A stretch of 46,984 bases of DNA from Clostridia bacterium (GCA_017524445.1 JAFXVP010000055.1:1-46984); one strand, 5' to 3'. Positions 1 to 9,033 are shown, counted from the first letter of the stretch. Notes: generated by a model from the letters alone, not told the origin. Numbers and translations: made by a program.

Positions 1-2
1 GC

Positions 3-641
3 ATCCCTGCCGAAAAGGAAGAAGAATGGCAGTTCGATACCAACTTTGCCGAACTGCACACGGAGTTCCCGGAGCTTGTGGATGAACAGGGAAACGGATG
101 GCTTGTTCGTCATGTAAATAACATTGCCGCGTTCGTTGAATCGTCACCGAAACAGGTGACAGATCACGTTCGAAAGAATGTGACACAGATCATGGAAACG
201 TTCGCGGAGGATTGGAAAAAGAAGGTCATTCAGTTTCAGATCCCGCTGTACACGGAAAGCACGAAAAACGATTGGCTGACGCTGTTCGACGACGTACTTG
301 CAGATGCTTTGGAGTTGGGCCCGCTGCGCTCCTTCCGCGCGGACGTTTCCGAAAAAGATTCTGCATACATCCAAAGCCTTCTGCCGAAAGGCATGTCGCT
401 GTCCGAAGCGATCGAAGTGATCGCGTATTACAAGATCAACAAAATGGAGGGAACCGACTGGGCGCTGTATCCGAGCATTCACTTTGAAGCGTATTTCGGA
501 AACACGAACTTTACGCACAAGTATCAAGCGGCGTTCTTCAAAACATTCGGTCGCAAAACAGAGGAGCACTGCGGCGTGGCGCGGTACTCTATTTTCGAGA
601 ATTTCGCGGATCGGGTCAATGTGACAGAAATCGCCGATTGA
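3..641 (+). CDS. Unknown protein, 5' end outside the window
   Basis: The reading frame is open from the left edge to a TGA at 639-641, giving at least 212 residues. A GTG at 78 exists in the frame, but the acidic sequence before it (IPAEKEEEWQF...) reads like ordinary coding sequence, so the true start lies outside. I do not recognise the family. The protein is soluble, without membrane segments or an obvious motif, and mixed acidic/aromatic in composition. Its stop codon overlaps the -35 box of the next operon, an AbiE-like antitoxin/toxin pair, so it is probably cargo of the same accessory region but transcribed separately. Confidence 0.6.
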   Translation: MPAEKEEEWQFDTNFAELHTEFPELVDEQGNGWLVRHVNNIAAFVESSPKQVTDHVRKNVTQIMETFAEDWKKKVIQFQIPLYTESTKNDWLTLFDDVLADALELGPLRSFRADVSEKDSAYIQSLLPKGMSLSEAIEVIAYYKINKMEGTDWALYPSIHFEAYFGNTNFTHKYQAAFFKTFGRKTEEHCGVARYSIFENFADRVNVTEIAD

Positions 642-666
642 CAAATACACCCATTGGGTGTATTAT
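638..666 (+). promoter_or_regulatory. Sigma-70 promoter of the AbiE-like operon
   Basis: TTGACA at 638-643 and TATTAT at 661-666 are separated by 17 bp, an almost ideal vegetative promoter. Transcription should begin around 672-674, so the GAGGTG ribosome binding site at 673-678 would lie at the very 5' end of the mRNA. Confidence 0.8.
644..664 (+). promoter_or_regulatory. Palindromic operator inside the promoter
   Basis: AATACACCCA (644-653) and TGGGTGTATT (655-664) form a perfect 10-bp inverted repeat around one central base. It fills the spacer and covers most of the -10 box. A repressor bound here would block RNA polymerase. The HTH protein encoded immediately downstream is the obvious candidate, as in other autoregulated antitoxin operons. 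Confidence 0.75.
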
Positions 667-684
667 TTGATCGAGGTGAATCGG

Positions 685-1335
685 ATGGATATTCATGAAA
701 TGCGAACAATGTTGGGCGACACACAAAGCGAGTTTTCGGCCCGTTACAACATTCCGTTCCGCACCGTTCAGAATTGGGAAGCCGGCGTGCGCAGACCGCC
801 TGCTTATATGCTGGAACTGCTGACACAGCGCGTGCAGGAGGATCTTGTCAATCGAAAGACGGCAGTGCTGCCGGTATTTGATCCCAAGAAGCTGTCGCTG
901 CCGAAGATGCGGGATTATCCGACATCCCTTGCGTGGCTGCGCGCTGTTCAGGAATGCATGGGCGAGCCGGTCGTATTCGGACTGGATGAAGCGCTGATGT
1001 GTCACGGACGGTTTCTTGGTCGGGACGACGAGTTTCTGGTATGGGTGTACGGCAGCGATGCGCTTTCCCGCTTTAACGGCGTGGTCATATTGGGGAATCA
1101 TATCAGCTCCTATAACGTCAGAAGCAGAAACGGCTTGCGATACACAGATTTTTCCAGAACCGTGTCCGACGCCCTTGCAAACGAGGCGATTTTGGACATG
1201 CAGGGCATCACGGAAGCCGTCAGCCATTATTATTTCACAAACAACGAGAGTGTTGAAGGAATCTCCGTTGCGCCAGAATACCAGGACCGATTTGAAGCAT
1301 TGGTTCGCGACGCAGTGGAATACTACGATAACTGA
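685..1335 (+). CDS. HTH regulator, probable AbiE-type antitoxin
   Basis: A 216-residue protein with an N-terminal XRE-like helix-turn-helix (about residues 1-45; QSEFSARYNIPFRTVQNW) and a C-terminal domain of about 150 residues that I do not recognise. ATG 685 is chosen because GAGGTG lies 6 bases upstream; the frame also extends to a GTG at 658, inside the operator. It is followed after 12 bp by an AbiEii-like nucleotidyltransferase, the standard order of a regulator/antitoxin and its toxin. The palindrome in its promoter suggests negative autoregulation. The antitoxin role is inferred from position; the sequence differs from classical AbiEi. Confidence 0.7.
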   Translation: MDIHEMRTMLGDTQSEFSARYNIPFRTVQNWEAGVRRPPAYMLELLTQRVQEDLVNRKTAVLPVFDPKKLSLPKMRDYPTSLAWLRAVQECMGEPVVFGLDEALMCHGRFLGRDDEFLVWVYGSDALSRFNGVVILGNHISSYNVRSRNGLRYTDFSRTVSDALANEAILDMQGITEAVSHYYFTNNESVEGISVAPEYQDRFEALVRDAVEYYDN

Positions 1336-1347
1336 GAGGAATCGGAA

Positions 1348-2076
1348 ATGATGAACAGCAAAGAAAAACTCATGTATGAGGTCATGAAGGCGATCTATGA
1401 GCAAAGCATGCCGATCTGCTTCAAAGGGTCCATGGTTCTGAAGGCGTGTTTGCTGGAAGCGGGATATGTCGAGGAGGTTCGTCATACCGTAGACATCGAC
1501 GCAAACTGGAATTCGGATACGCCGCCTTCTGTAGATACGATGATTTCGGCACTGCAAACCGCAATCGACAAAGCGGGGATCGACGCAAAGGTGCGCATTT
1601 ACAGAATGTACGGAGAAGGGCGTTCCGCCGGATTTACTTTCGCGGATCGGGAAACCGATGAAGAACTCTTCCTTATGGATATGGACGTCAATCGACCGAT
1701 CCCGGATACACAGATTTACGAGATCGAGGGATTATGCTTCCGGGGTGTCTCGCCGACACAAATGATCGCGGACAAGGTTTCTGCGATCTCGACGGAAAAG
1801 GTCTTCAGACGGATCAAGGACGTGGTCGATCTGTATTACCTTTCCAAGGTTTTTTCCTTCGATAAAGCCGACGTTTTGCGAACGCTCAAAGCCAACGGAC
1901 GGGAGCTGGATCATTTTCAGGGCTTTCTGCAGCAACCGGAGGAGCTTCGTCACGCATATGAGAAATTCCGTTTGGGCGGAGATGTGCATAAGCCGCCGTT
2001 TGACGAAGTGTATGCTGCGGTAAAAACGTTTCTCAAAGATGTCCTGCCGAAAGAGAAGAGTCGCGAGCAGGAATGA
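1348..2076 (+). CDS. AbiEii/AbiGii-family nucleotidyltransferase (toxin)
   Basis: A 242-residue protein of the AbiEii nucleotidyltransferase family. Seen: FKGSMVLK near the N-terminus (the glycine/lysine signature of the fold), HTVDIDAN around residue 47 (the paired acidic metal ligands), and K-x-SAIS-x-EK-x-FRRIKDVVDLYYL around residues 144-168, the conserved C-terminal lysine/arginine/aspartate block. Family members transfer nucleotides to tRNA or other targets and act as toxins in abortive infection and plasmid maintenance. GAGAGGA precedes ATG 1348; a second ATG follows directly at 1351. A terminator at 2125-2150 ends the operon. The molecular target is unknown. Confidence 0.8.
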   Translation: MMNSKEKLMYEVMKAIYEQSMPICFKGSMVLKACLLEAGYVEEVRHTVDIDANWNSDTPPSVDTMISALQTAIDKAGIDAKVRIYRMYGEGRSAGFTFADRETDEELFLMDMDVNRPIPDTQIYEIEGLCFRGVSPTQMIADKVSAISTEKVFRRIKDVVDLYYLSKVFSFDKADVLRTLKANGRELDHFQGFLQQPEELRHAYEKFRLGGDVHKPPFDEVYAAVKTFLKDVLPKEKSREQE

Positions 2077-2124
2077 TAACAAAAACAACTTATGAATACT
2101 GCGCCCACTTTTAGGGCTGATGAG

Positions 2125-2150
2125 GAGATCTGCACAGCAGGTCTCTTTTT
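2125..2150 (+). terminator. Rho-independent terminator of the AbiE-like operon
   Basis: GAGATCTGC (2125-2133), loop ACA, and GCAGGTCTC (2137-2145) form a 9-bp stem with one G-U pair, followed by five T residues. Confidence 0.75.
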
Positions 2151-2622
2151 ATGTTCGGAAGGAGATGAAACAGAAAACACAGCTTCGCACTGTCGCTTTC
2201 GCGGCAGGAATGGAAATGTTCTTTGCGTAGGAATTGATGTCTGCGGCGATGGGCATTCGGGTCCCGTTGTCGCAGGCTCTTTTTTCTGTCGCAGAGGTTA
2301 GCAAGCAGTCGGTAAAGTATAAAGGGCAAGTTTTATATTGCCATGTTCCGTTTTGATTGAGAGGTCGAACGGTCAGCAGGATATGCGCATGAGGATTGTG
2401 ACCGTCGGTATCGTGGATGGCGACGTCAGCGCACATACCATCGGAAACGAATTGCTCCGTGATAAACTCGGTTAAGATGCTTTTCCATTCCTCGGCAGGT
2501 ATTTCCAGAGGAAGGGCTACGATCATTTCCCTTGCAAGGCGGCTGTCTTTCGTTTTCTCTGCCCGTTCCACAGCATTCCATAGCGTTCCGCGATCAGCCC
2601 ACCCCGGCGGCGCTTCGGAAAA
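2149..2622 (-). pseudogene. MobA/MobL relaxase fragment
   Basis: Reading leftward from about 2622, the frame gives PPGWADRGTLWNAVERAEK, then KDSRLAREMIVALP, then HDTDGHNPHAHILLTVRP. This is the central part of MobA/MobL (MOBQ-type) relaxases including the metal-binding HxH motif (HAH). The part carrying the catalytic tyrosine is missing upstream, where the frame runs into a terminator hairpin. After about 2335 the sequence loses similarity and ends at a stop at 2149. It is therefore an internal fragment of a gene normally over 400 codons long. Its neighbour upstream, DUF3847, often accompanies such relaxases in mobilisable elements. Confidence 0.75.
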
Positions 2623-2657
2623 AATAAAAAGAAGAAGCAGTCGCGGACGGCTGCTTC
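2619..2657 (-). terminator. Terminator downstream of the DUF3847 gene
   Basis: On the minus strand GAAGCAGCCG, loop TCCG and CGACTGCTTC form a 10-bp stem with one G-U pair (2634-2657), followed by a T-rich tail (TTCTTTTTATTTTTT). It lies exactly where the relaxase fragment loses its upstream part. Confidence 0.7.
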
Positions 2658-2673
2658 CTCCGATTCCGATCCC

Positions 2674-2868
2674 CTAACGGTCTTGGATCTGTTCCATGTA
2701 ACGCTTCGCATCCTCAAGCTCCATGTCCTTGATTTTCGGGAACACGCTCTCTGCAATCGCGCCGATCTGAATCAATCGTCTGGTTCGTGCCTTGCGTTCC
2801 TTGACCCGATCCCGCGCCTGCGCTTCTTCCAATCTGTGCTGTGCTTGGATACGTTCTGTTTCGTTCAT
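2674..2868 (-). CDS. DUF3847-like small protein
   Basis: A 64-residue charged, mostly helical protein. RKARTRRLIQIGAIAESV matches the conserved core of DUF3847 proteins, small proteins of unknown function next to relaxase genes on clostridial conjugative and mobilisable elements. The ATG at 2868 has an AAAGGAG site 6 bases upstream. The gene appears intact and is closed by its own terminator at 2619-2657, with the relaxase remnant beyond. It is probably a survivor of a decayed mobilisable element. Confidence 0.65.
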   Translation of the reverse strand: MNETERIQAQHRLEEAQARDRVKERKARTRRLIQIGAIAESVFPKIKDMELEDAKRYMEQIQDR

Positions 2869-3113
2869 ACAATCTCCTTTCTGCCAAAACCATTGTGATT
2901 TCAGCTATAATATCTGTTTTGCCGGATGGCACCGTTCCGGCACCGTGCCTTTCCGAGCAGAATGGAAAAGACACCATAGCCAAATAAATGCTCTCATATG
3001 ACAGCCAGCGCGCCAACAGAAACAAACACAAATTGTTGATGAGACAAACGCCCAATTAGGATAATGTGGTTGTGGGATTAGAGAACCTGCAATTTGTTAT
3101 AACTCGCTGTTAA

Positions 3114-3259
3114 GTGGACACAAAGTGGACACAGTTTGTATTTTTCATATGGATTTAATGGATTGTTATGTCCATATGTGGTATCAAAATGAATTGATTA
3201 TAACAAGATATTGTGGTTTATCACAAAAAAGAGCAATTCGATTCCGGGTGGCGCCTCCA
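3114..3259 (+). repeat. tRNA-Cys-end block, copy 1 (att-like)
   Basis: These 146 bp align without gaps with 31764-31909. The right end (3237-3259) is a TTCGATTCC T-loop plus 3' stem followed by GGCGCCT-CCA, the 3' end of a bacterial tRNA-Cys, which has an unusual U discriminator base before CCA. The bases before it (GAGCAA) cannot form the T-stem or the rest of a tRNA, so this is a fragment. Such fragments are left at one end of elements that integrate into tRNA genes. The left end is a GTGGACAC direct repeat with 11-bp period. Confidence 0.65.
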
Positions 3260-3298
3260 AAAACAACAGCACCCCGAAGTGGGTGCTGTTGTTTTTGG
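3257..3298 (+). terminator. 18-bp hairpin starting at the tRNA CCA, copy 1
   Basis: Bases 3257-3274 pair perfectly with 3281-3298 (18 bp, 6-base loop), and the stem begins at the CCA of the tRNA-Cys end. The 3' arm contains TGTTGTTTTTGG, so it can act as a terminator. The second block has a hairpin at the same place with compensating base changes. Confidence 0.65.
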
Positions 3299-3308
3299 AA
3301 GTGTTACT

Positions 3309-3350
3309 CCCCCATCAAACCGGGCGCAGAGCGTCCGGTTCGATGAGGGG
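3309..3350 (+). other. Second hairpin module, copy 1
   Basis: CCCCCATCAAACCGGGCGC (3309-3327) pairs with the region 3331-3350 (GCGTCCGGTTCGATGAGGGG), with a few G-U pairs. A diverged version lies at 32214-32253. Function unknown. Confidence 0.5.
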
Positions 3351-3493
3351 CGATTCGGAGATGAATGACGATCCTGTGAATCGTCAGAGCCGAATCGTGA
3401 CCGAGCCGCAGCGAGAAGCGCCTCCAAAAGAAGTCACAAATAACTCAGTGTTTTTGGGCTTTTTTCTTTTCTGCCTTGTGCTCGTTTGCCGGA

Positions 3494-3512
3494 CTGGACA
3501 CAAAGTGGACAC
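3494..3512 (+). repeat. GGACAC direct repeat, 11-bp period
   Basis: CTGGACAC (3494-3501) and GTGGACAC (3505-3512) repeat with an 11-bp period, as at 3114-3132 and 31764-31782. No -10 box follows at the 8-bp distance seen for the three TGTTGGACA promoters. Confidence 0.55.
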
Positions 3513-3702
3513 AGTTTTACAAAAACACCCAGACATGGTAAAACCGACCGCTATTCAAGTTTACAAGATGCAGGATAGATATAATTCCACTGCTTTTGAG
3601 TAAGTTAATGACAAAAGGACTATCGAAATGCTCGATCTGTTATCATGAACTGTCCGACAGAAGCTTGTACTTTGTGTGAAAAACAACGGAGAGAGGCAGG
3701 AA

Positions 3703-3737
3703 TTGTTGGACATTTGTTGGACAGGAGTTGATATTCT
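3703..3737 (+). promoter_or_regulatory. SARP-type promoter of the phosphatase/transporter operon
   Basis: TTGTTGGACA occurs at 3703-3712 and 3714-3723, an 11-bp period. Eight bases after the second copy comes TATTCT (3732-3737), a -10 box. No separate -35 box is visible; the repeats occupy that position. This is the known geometry of SARP/OmpR-type activator sites, and the same arrangement occurs at 22778-22811 and, on the minus strand, at 21181-21214. Confidence 0.75.
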
Positions 3738-3776
3738 ATTAAATTATATTAATATATACATGTAAGGAAAACAAAA

Positions 3777-4904
3777 ATGAGTATCGAAAAGAAATTGAAA
3801 CTCTGGCGCTGTGTCGCTGTGATCGCCCTTTGCGCACTGCTGATCGTCGGCGCGCTGTATGCCGCCGGGATCGGTTGGAAAACGCCCGAAGCAGCAAAGG
3901 CCGAAGCTGAGCCGCTTTCGCTTTGGAACGAAGGATACGGCGCAAAGCAGAGCCTGATCGACTATGTGACCGCGGTCACGACCGAGGGAAGCAAGGACTA
4001 TATCCCGGAGAAGGACCGCATTGCCGTGTTCGATATGGACGGAACGCTCACATGCGAGACGTACTATACCTATTACGACACGATGATGTTCATCGAATAC
4101 TGCTTGGTCGATCATCCGGAGCGTGTATCGGACGAGCTCAAAGAGGTCGCGGCGTCAATCAAGCCGGGGTACCTGGCGGACGAAACGCTTGCGAGAAACT
4201 TCGCGAAAGCGTATGCGGGCATGACGTTGGAAGAGTTCTCCGCGTATGTGGAAGAATTCGGCAAGAAGTACACGCAGAGCTTTGAAAACATGCGCTATAT
4301 CGACAATATGTATCTGCCGATGGTCGAGGTGGTGGAATATCTCTATCAAAACGGCTTCGAAATTTGGGTCATCAGCGGAACGGAGCGTACGACGACCCGC
4401 GCGATCGTGGCAAACTCGCCGATCAAGGATTACGTTTCGCCGGATCACGTGATCGGCACGGATTTCGAGGTGAAGCAAAGGGGACACGAGGACGAGCCGT
4501 CCAACATGGATTTCAAGTATGAAAACGGCGACGAGCTGGTGCTCACCGGCGGCTTCATCCAGAAGAATCTCAATGCCAATAAGTCCATCTATATCGAGCG
4601 CGAGATCGGACAGCGCCCGGTGCTTGCGTTCGGCAACAGCGGCAGCGATACGAGCATGATGAACTACACGATCGACGAAAGGAATCCGTATCCTGCGCAG
4701 GCGTATATGGTCGTTGCAGACGATCCTTTCCGGGAATGGGGCAAGCAGGATTGGGACACGAAGTCCGCGGAGTACATCGCAAAAGGGTATATCCCGATCT
4801 CGATGAAGAGCGACTTTGCCGTGATCTATCCGGACGGCGTCGTGACGGCGAAGGAACAGTACGTGCCGTTTGTGCTTGACGAAGTGCTTGAGCCGGCGGC
4901 TTAA
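3777..4904 (+). CDS. Membrane-anchored HAD-family phosphatase
   Basis: A 375-residue protein: an N-terminal membrane anchor (about residues 11-31), then an extracytoplasmic HAD hydrolase domain. Motif I is VFDMDGTL with D86 and D88, motif II is VISGT with S200, and motif IV is FGNSGSD ending at D291, all resembling phosphoserine-phosphatase-like HAD enzymes. The substrate is unknown. An AAGGAA site precedes ATG 3777. It is the first gene after the direct-repeat promoter at 3703-3737 and lies 24 bp before a transporter related to amino-acid importers. Removal of phosphate from an external compound before uptake is a plausible joint role, but this is inference. Confidence 0.75.
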   Translation: MSIEKKLKLWRCVAVIALCALLIVGALYAAGIGWKTPEAAKAEAEPLSLWNEGYGAKQSLIDYVTAVTTEGSKDYIPEKDRIAVFDMDGTLTCETYYTYYDTMMFIEYCLVDHPERVSDELKEVAASIKPGYLADETLARNFAKAYAGMTLEEFSAYVEEFGKKYTQSFENMRYIDNMYLPMVEVVEYLYQNGFEIWVISGTERTTTRAIVANSPIKDYVSPDHVIGTDFEVKQRGHEDEPSNMDFKYENGDELVLTGGFIQKNLNANKSIYIEREIGQRPVLAFGNSGSDTSMMNYTIDERNPYPAQAYMVVADDPFREWGKQDWDTKSAEYIAKGYIPISMKSDFAVIYPDGVVTAKEQYVPFVLDEVLEPAA

Positions 4905-4928
4905 GTCGAAACGAATGAGGTTGAAGGA

Positions 4929-7925
4929 ATGAAGAACAGACGAATCATGTTCTTTCTGATCGGTATCGTTCTGATCGGATTCGGGTTATTCGGCTGCGCG
5001 GCAAACGGCAGCGAACCGATCATCTCGCTCGAACAGTTGGGCGAACCGGGCAAAAAGATCGGCGTGCCGGGCGATCTGCTGGAATTCGACATGCTGCAGC
5101 GCGATTATCCCAAGGCCGAGGTTCTGGCATACAATGACAAACCTCTGGCGTATGAGGACGTTGCAAACGGTCGCATCGACGCCTTTTTCTACGCCCGCAA
5201 CGAGATGAAGATCGCGATTGCGAACGGAACAAAGGGCGTGCGCCTTTTGGACGAGAATTACAGCAAAAACACCGTTGCGATCGGCATTTCCCCGAACGCC
5301 GCCATTCCCGACCTGCAAAGCAGGATCAACACATTTCTTTCCGAAATAAAGGCGGACGGCACGTTTGACGACATGTATCAAAGATGGGTCATCCGGGGCG
5401 ACGACGCCATGCCCGACATTGCCGGGGCGGAACATCCTTCGATGCGCCTTCGGGTCGCCACCACGGGTACGGTGATGCCGTATTCGTACTATGTCGGAAC
5501 GGAGCTTCGGGGTTATGATATCGAGCTTGCGTATCGCTTTGCGGCATGGCTCGGCGCGGACGTCGAGTTTAGGATCTACGATTTCGGCGGCATCGTTTCC
5601 GCGGCGCAGAGCGGCGACGTGGACTGCATCATGTCCAACCTCTTTGTCACGCCGGAGAATTCAAAAGCCATTCCGTTTTCCGATCCGCTGTTCGACGTGG
5701 AGATCACGGCGATGGTGCGCGACGACGGCACGGCGCAAAAGTCTTCAAACGGTACGGTGCACTGGCAGGATTATAACGGCAAAAAGCTCGGCGTGCTGGT
5801 GGGTCCTTTGATGGAAGACGCGGCAAAGGAGTTCTTCCCGGACAGTGAATACATGCTCTTTGACAGTTATCCGGACTGCGTTACCGCTTTGCTTTCCGGC
5901 AGGATCGACGCTTTCTTGGGAGACGAGCCGGGCATGAAGTCCCTTCATGCGGAACAGCCGGAGGTCGATTATATCCATGAAAGTCTGACGGAAAACAACT
6001 ACAGCTTTGCGTTCCGAAAAGACGACCCCGAAAGCGCCGCGCTCTGTGAAGAGTTCAACGCGTTTCTGAAGAAGTGCTGGTCGGACGGCACTATGGAGGA
6101 ACTGGACGATATCTGGTTCGGCACGGATGAAGCGAAAAAGGTCGTGGACATGTCCGATTTGACCGGCGAAAACGGAACGATCCGGGTCGTCACCACGTCT
6201 ACGGATATGCCGTGGTCGTATATCAAGGACGGCAAAAACGTCGGTTACGACATCGATCTAGTTGCGCGATTCTGCCGTGACCGCGGCTATGCAGTGAAGT
6301 TCGGGGACGTGGATTTTGCGGGGCGTATCCCGGCGATCCAATCCGGCAAATACGACTTTACGACCGATATGAACGTGACGCCGGAGCGCATGGAGCAGGT
6401 GCTTTTTTCGGACCCGACGAGCCACGGCGGGATCGTGCTTGCGGTTCGCGCGTCCGATCTTGCGGCGTCGATCCAGCCTGAATCCGCGGCGGAATACAGC
6501 GAGTATTCCGACTTGAGCGGCAAAAGAGTATCCATGCTCACCGGCGCGCCGTTTGAGGAGCTAGTACGCAGCAAGGTACCGGATGTGGGAGAGTTTTCTT
6601 ATTTCAACAGCGCCCCAGATACGATCCTGGCTCTGAAATCCGGGAAGACGGATGCGTTTTTGACCAATAACGCGGTGGGGGCATTGGCTGTGAATCGAAA
6701 CCCCGAGCTTGCGCTGTTTCCGCAGGACCTGGACACCAGCGCTTTCGGCATCGCCTTTGCAAAGGGCGACCCGGCGCGGGATATGTGGCAGGCGGCGTAT
6801 GATGCGATATCGGAAGAAACGAAGAATGCGCTGTGGGAAAAATGGACGGGCTCGGACGACAGCGTCAAGCTTCTCCCTGAGCAGGACTGGCCCGGCAGTA
6901 ACGGCACGGTGCAGGCGGCCGTATGCGATTCGCTTGAGCCAATGAGCTATATGGGCAATGGCGGACAGCTCATAGGGTTCGATATCGAGATGATTCTGCT
7001 GATGGCAAAGGAGCTGGACGTCCATGTGGAGTTCACCGGCATGGAGTTTTCCGCGATCATGTCGTCGGTACAGGCGGGCAAGGCACTGCTCGGCGCGGGC
7101 TCCATCATCGCCACGGATGAGCGAAAGCAGTCTGTTGATTTCGTAGAATACTACCCTGCGGCGTTCGTATTGGTAGTGCGGGCTTTCAGGATTGAGACCG
7201 GCGGGAGCTTCCTGTCCGCGATCGCTGACAGTTTCCAAAAGACCTTTATCCGTGAAAACCGCTGGAAGCTCTTTTTGAAAGGGATCGGCACGACGATGCT
7301 GATCACCGTGCTGTCGGTCCTGTTCGGAACGATCCTCGGCTTTGCGGTGTTCATGCTCTGCCGAAACGGCAACCCGGCTGCAAATTTCATCACACGGTTT
7401 TTCGTGTGGCTCGTGCAGGGGATGCCGGTGGTCGTTCTTTTGATGATCCTTTATTACATCATCTTCGGCAAAGTCAATATCTCAGGCGCGGCGGTGTCGG
7501 TGGTGGGCTTTACGCTCGTGTTCGGCTCCGCGGTCTTCGCAATGCTGCGTTCCGGCGTCGGTGCAATCGACAGGGGACAGCTCGAAGCGGCGTATGCGCT
7601 CGGCTACACGAACCGGAAAGCATTCTATCGTATCATTCTGCCGCAGGCGCTTCCGCATTTCATGCCTGCGTACAAGGGTGAGATCACCGCGCTCATCAAG
7701 GCAACCGCCGTGGTCGGTTACGTCGCCGTGCAGGATCTGACCAAGATGGGCGACATCGTCAGAAGCCGCACCTATGAGGCGTTCTTCCCGCTGATTGCCG
7801 TTGCAATCATCTACTTCATTCTCGCGGCGATCCTGACCTTCCTTGTGAACAAGATCGAGATTCGCATCGATCCGCGCCGCAGATCGAAACAGCAGATCTT
7901 AAAGGGGGTGAAGACCGATGATTGA
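4929..7925 (+). CDS. Multi-binding-domain lipoprotein fused to an amino-acid ABC permease
   Basis: A 998-residue fusion. The signal peptide ends in a lipobox (LFGC, C23). Then come bacterial family-3 solute-binding modules: a short one (about 33-165), two full ones (about 172-400 and 414-645), and a shorter one (about 658-750). The repeated openings are [32 protein letters not shown] and [14 protein letters not shown]. Residues about 775-985 form a HisM/GlnP-type permease with the EAA loop starting near E886. In ordinary polar amino-acid importers these parts are separate proteins. The lipobox cysteine could anchor the N-terminus outside while the permease holds the C-terminus. The stop overlaps the ATPase gene by 8 bases. 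Confidence 0.85.
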   Translation: MKNRRIMFFLIGIVLIGFGLFGCAANGSEPIISLEQLGEPGKKIGVPGDLLEFDMLQRDYPKAEVLAYNDKPLAYEDVANGRIDAFFYARNEMKIAIANGTKGVRLLDENYSKNTVAIGISPNAAIPDLQSRINTFLSEIKADGTFDDMYQRWVIRGDDAMPDIAGAEHPSMRLRVATTGTVMPYSYYVGTELRGYDIELAYRFAAWLGADVEFRIYDFGGIVSAAQSGDVDCIMSNLFVTPENSKAIPFSDPLFDVEITAMVRDDGTAQKSSNGTVHWQDYNGKKLGVLVGPLMEDAAKEFFPDSEYMLFDSYPDCVTALLSGRIDAFLGDEPGMKSLHAEQPEVDYIHESLTENNYSFAFRKDDPESAALCEEFNAFLKKCWSDGTMEELDDIWFGTDEAKKVVDMSDLTGENGTIRVVTTSTDMPWSYIKDGKNVGYDIDLVARFCRDRGYAVKFGDVDFAGRIPAIQSGKYDFTTDMNVTPERMEQVLFSDPTSHGGIVLAVRASDLAASIQPESAAEYSEYSDLSGKRVSMLTGAPFEELVRSKVPDVGEFSYFNSAPDTILALKSGKTDAFLTNNAVGALAVNRNPELALFPQDLDTSAFGIAFAKGDPARDMWQAAYDAISEETKNALWEKWTGSDDSVKLLPEQDWPGSNGTVQAAVCDSLEPMSYMGNGGQLIGFDIEMILLMAKELDVHVEFTGMEFSAIMSSVQAGKALLGAGSIIATDERKQSVDFVEYYPAAFVLVVRAFRIETGGSFLSAIADSFQKTFIRENRWKLFLKGIGTTMLITVLSVLFGTILGFAVFMLCRNGNPAANFITRFFVWLVQGMPVVVLLMILYYIIFGKVNISGAAVSVVGFTLVFGSAVFAMLRSGVGAIDRGQLEAAYALGYTNRKAFYRIILPQALPHFMPAYKGEITALIKATAVVGYVAVQDLTKMGDIVRSRTYEAFFPLIAVAIIYFILAAILTFLVNKIEIRIDPRRRSKQQILKGVKTDD

Positions 7926-9015
7926 ACTCGTGCATCTTCAAAAAAAATATGAAAACGCGACGCCGCTCGTAGACGTCAGCACGGTCATTCACGACGGCGA
8001 CGTGATCGCGGTCATCGGACCCTCCGGCACGGGCAAGTCGACGCTGATCCGCTGCATCAATATGCTCGAACGCCCGACGGGCGGGCAGATCCTTTTGGAC
8101 GGCGTGGACATCACCGCGCCGAAATACGATCTCACACAGGCGCGGCGGAAAATGGGTATGGTGTTCCAGTCGTTCAACCTGTTCGGGCATCTGACGGTCA
8201 TCGAAAACCTGATGCTCGCGCCGATGGACCTTCTGAAAAAATCGAAGCAGGAGGCATTCGATACCGGCGTCGCGCTCTTGAAGCGCGTCGGGCTGGCGGG
8301 ACGCGAGTTTCAGTATCCCGAGGAACTTTCCGGCGGGCAGAAGCAGCGCGTGGCGATCGCACGGACGCTTGCGATGGACCCGGACGTCATTCTCTTTGAC
8401 GAGCCGATAAGCGCTTTGGATCCCACGATGGTCGGCGAGGTGCAGGCGGTCATTCGCGATCTTGCCAAAACCGGCAAAACCATCCTGATCGTCACGCATG
8501 AAATGAACTTTGCAAGAGCGATCAGCAATCGCGTCTTCTACATGGACGAGGGCGACATCTGTGAGGACGGCACGCCGGAACAGATCTTCGATCATCCCGA
8601 AAAGGAGCTGACGCGGCGCTTTATCAAAAAACTCAAGGTGCTGGAGCTTACGATCGACAGCCGCGATTTCGACTTCATCGGCGCGGGCGCCGAGATCGAC
8701 CGCTACTGTATGCAAAACGATATTCCGTCGCGCACGAAATACCGCATCCGTCTCGCGTTCGAGGAGCTGGTGCAGCAGATGCTTAAGCCGGTCCTTGACC
8801 GCGTACCGATCCGCGTGACGGCGGAGTATGCCGAAGCCGAACAGGCTGCGACGGTTACCGTCGCGTACGGCGGCGAGCGCTTCGATCCCCGGGAGGGCGA
8901 AAATGAACTTTCGTACCGCATCCTCTCGCGCTCGGTGGAGGAATTGACCTATACCTTTGATCCGGACAGGGAAGACGCAAACGTTATTTGCGTACGGATT
9001 CGGGAACAGCGCTGA
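7918..9015 (+). CDS. GlnQ-type ABC ATPase with C-terminal RsbW-like domain
   Basis: A 365-residue protein. Residues 1-240 are a complete polar-amino-acid ABC ATPase: Walker [10 protein letters not shown] (K40), signature LSGGQ (137-141), Walker B VILFDEP (D161, E162) and H194. GlnQ proteins normally end there. Residues about 242-365 resemble an RsbW/GHKL anti-sigma-type ATPase: [14 protein letters not shown] (276-289) corresponds to the N box but with Q where the metal-binding N is expected, and YGGERFDP matches the G1 region without its usual D-x-G. It probably keeps the fold and partner binding but not kinase activity. It energises the permease encoded just upstream, with overlapping genes. 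Confidence 0.8.
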   Translation: MIELVHLQKKYENATPLVDVSTVIHDGDVIAVIGPSGTGKSTLIRCINMLERPTGGQILLDGVDITAPKYDLTQARRKMGMVFQSFNLFGHLTVIENLMLAPMDLLKKSKQEAFDTGVALLKRVGLAGREFQYPEELSGGQKQRVAIARTLAMDPDVILFDEPISALDPTMVGEVQAVIRDLAKTGKTILIVTHEMNFARAISNRVFYMDEGDICEDGTPEQIFDHPEKELTRRFIKKLKVLELTIDSRDFDFIGAGAEIDRYCMQNDIPSRTKYRIRLAFEELVQQMLKPVLDRVPIRVTAEYAEAEQAATVTVAYGGERFDPREGENELSYRILSRSVEELTYTFDPDREDANVICVRIREQR

Positions 9016-9033
9016 GATACAAGGAGAAGAACG

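Larger units (their letters stand above)
2869..3776. other. Non-coding region with repeats, hairpins and a promoter
   Basis: No convincing gene is present in these 900 bases; the short open frames lack ribosome binding sites and recognisable protein sequence. The region holds the 146-bp tRNA-Cys-end block (3114-3259), two strong hairpins (3257-3298 and 3309-3350), a sequence shared with the second block (3386-3405), a partial second tRNA-like end (GCGCCTCCA at 3419-3427), another GGACAC direct repeat (3494-3512), and the SARP-type promoter at 3703-3737. Nothing is evident in 2886-3110. Confidence 0.6.

Noticed and set aside
3309..3405. Resemblance to a group II intron domain V
   Set aside because: The hairpin lacks the conserved AGC...GUU catalytic triad arrangement and there is no reverse transcriptase nearby.
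3211..3603. Plus-strand open frame across the tRNA-Cys block and hairpins
   Set aside because: It would translate palindromes and a tRNA fragment; no ribosome binding site and no recognisable protein.
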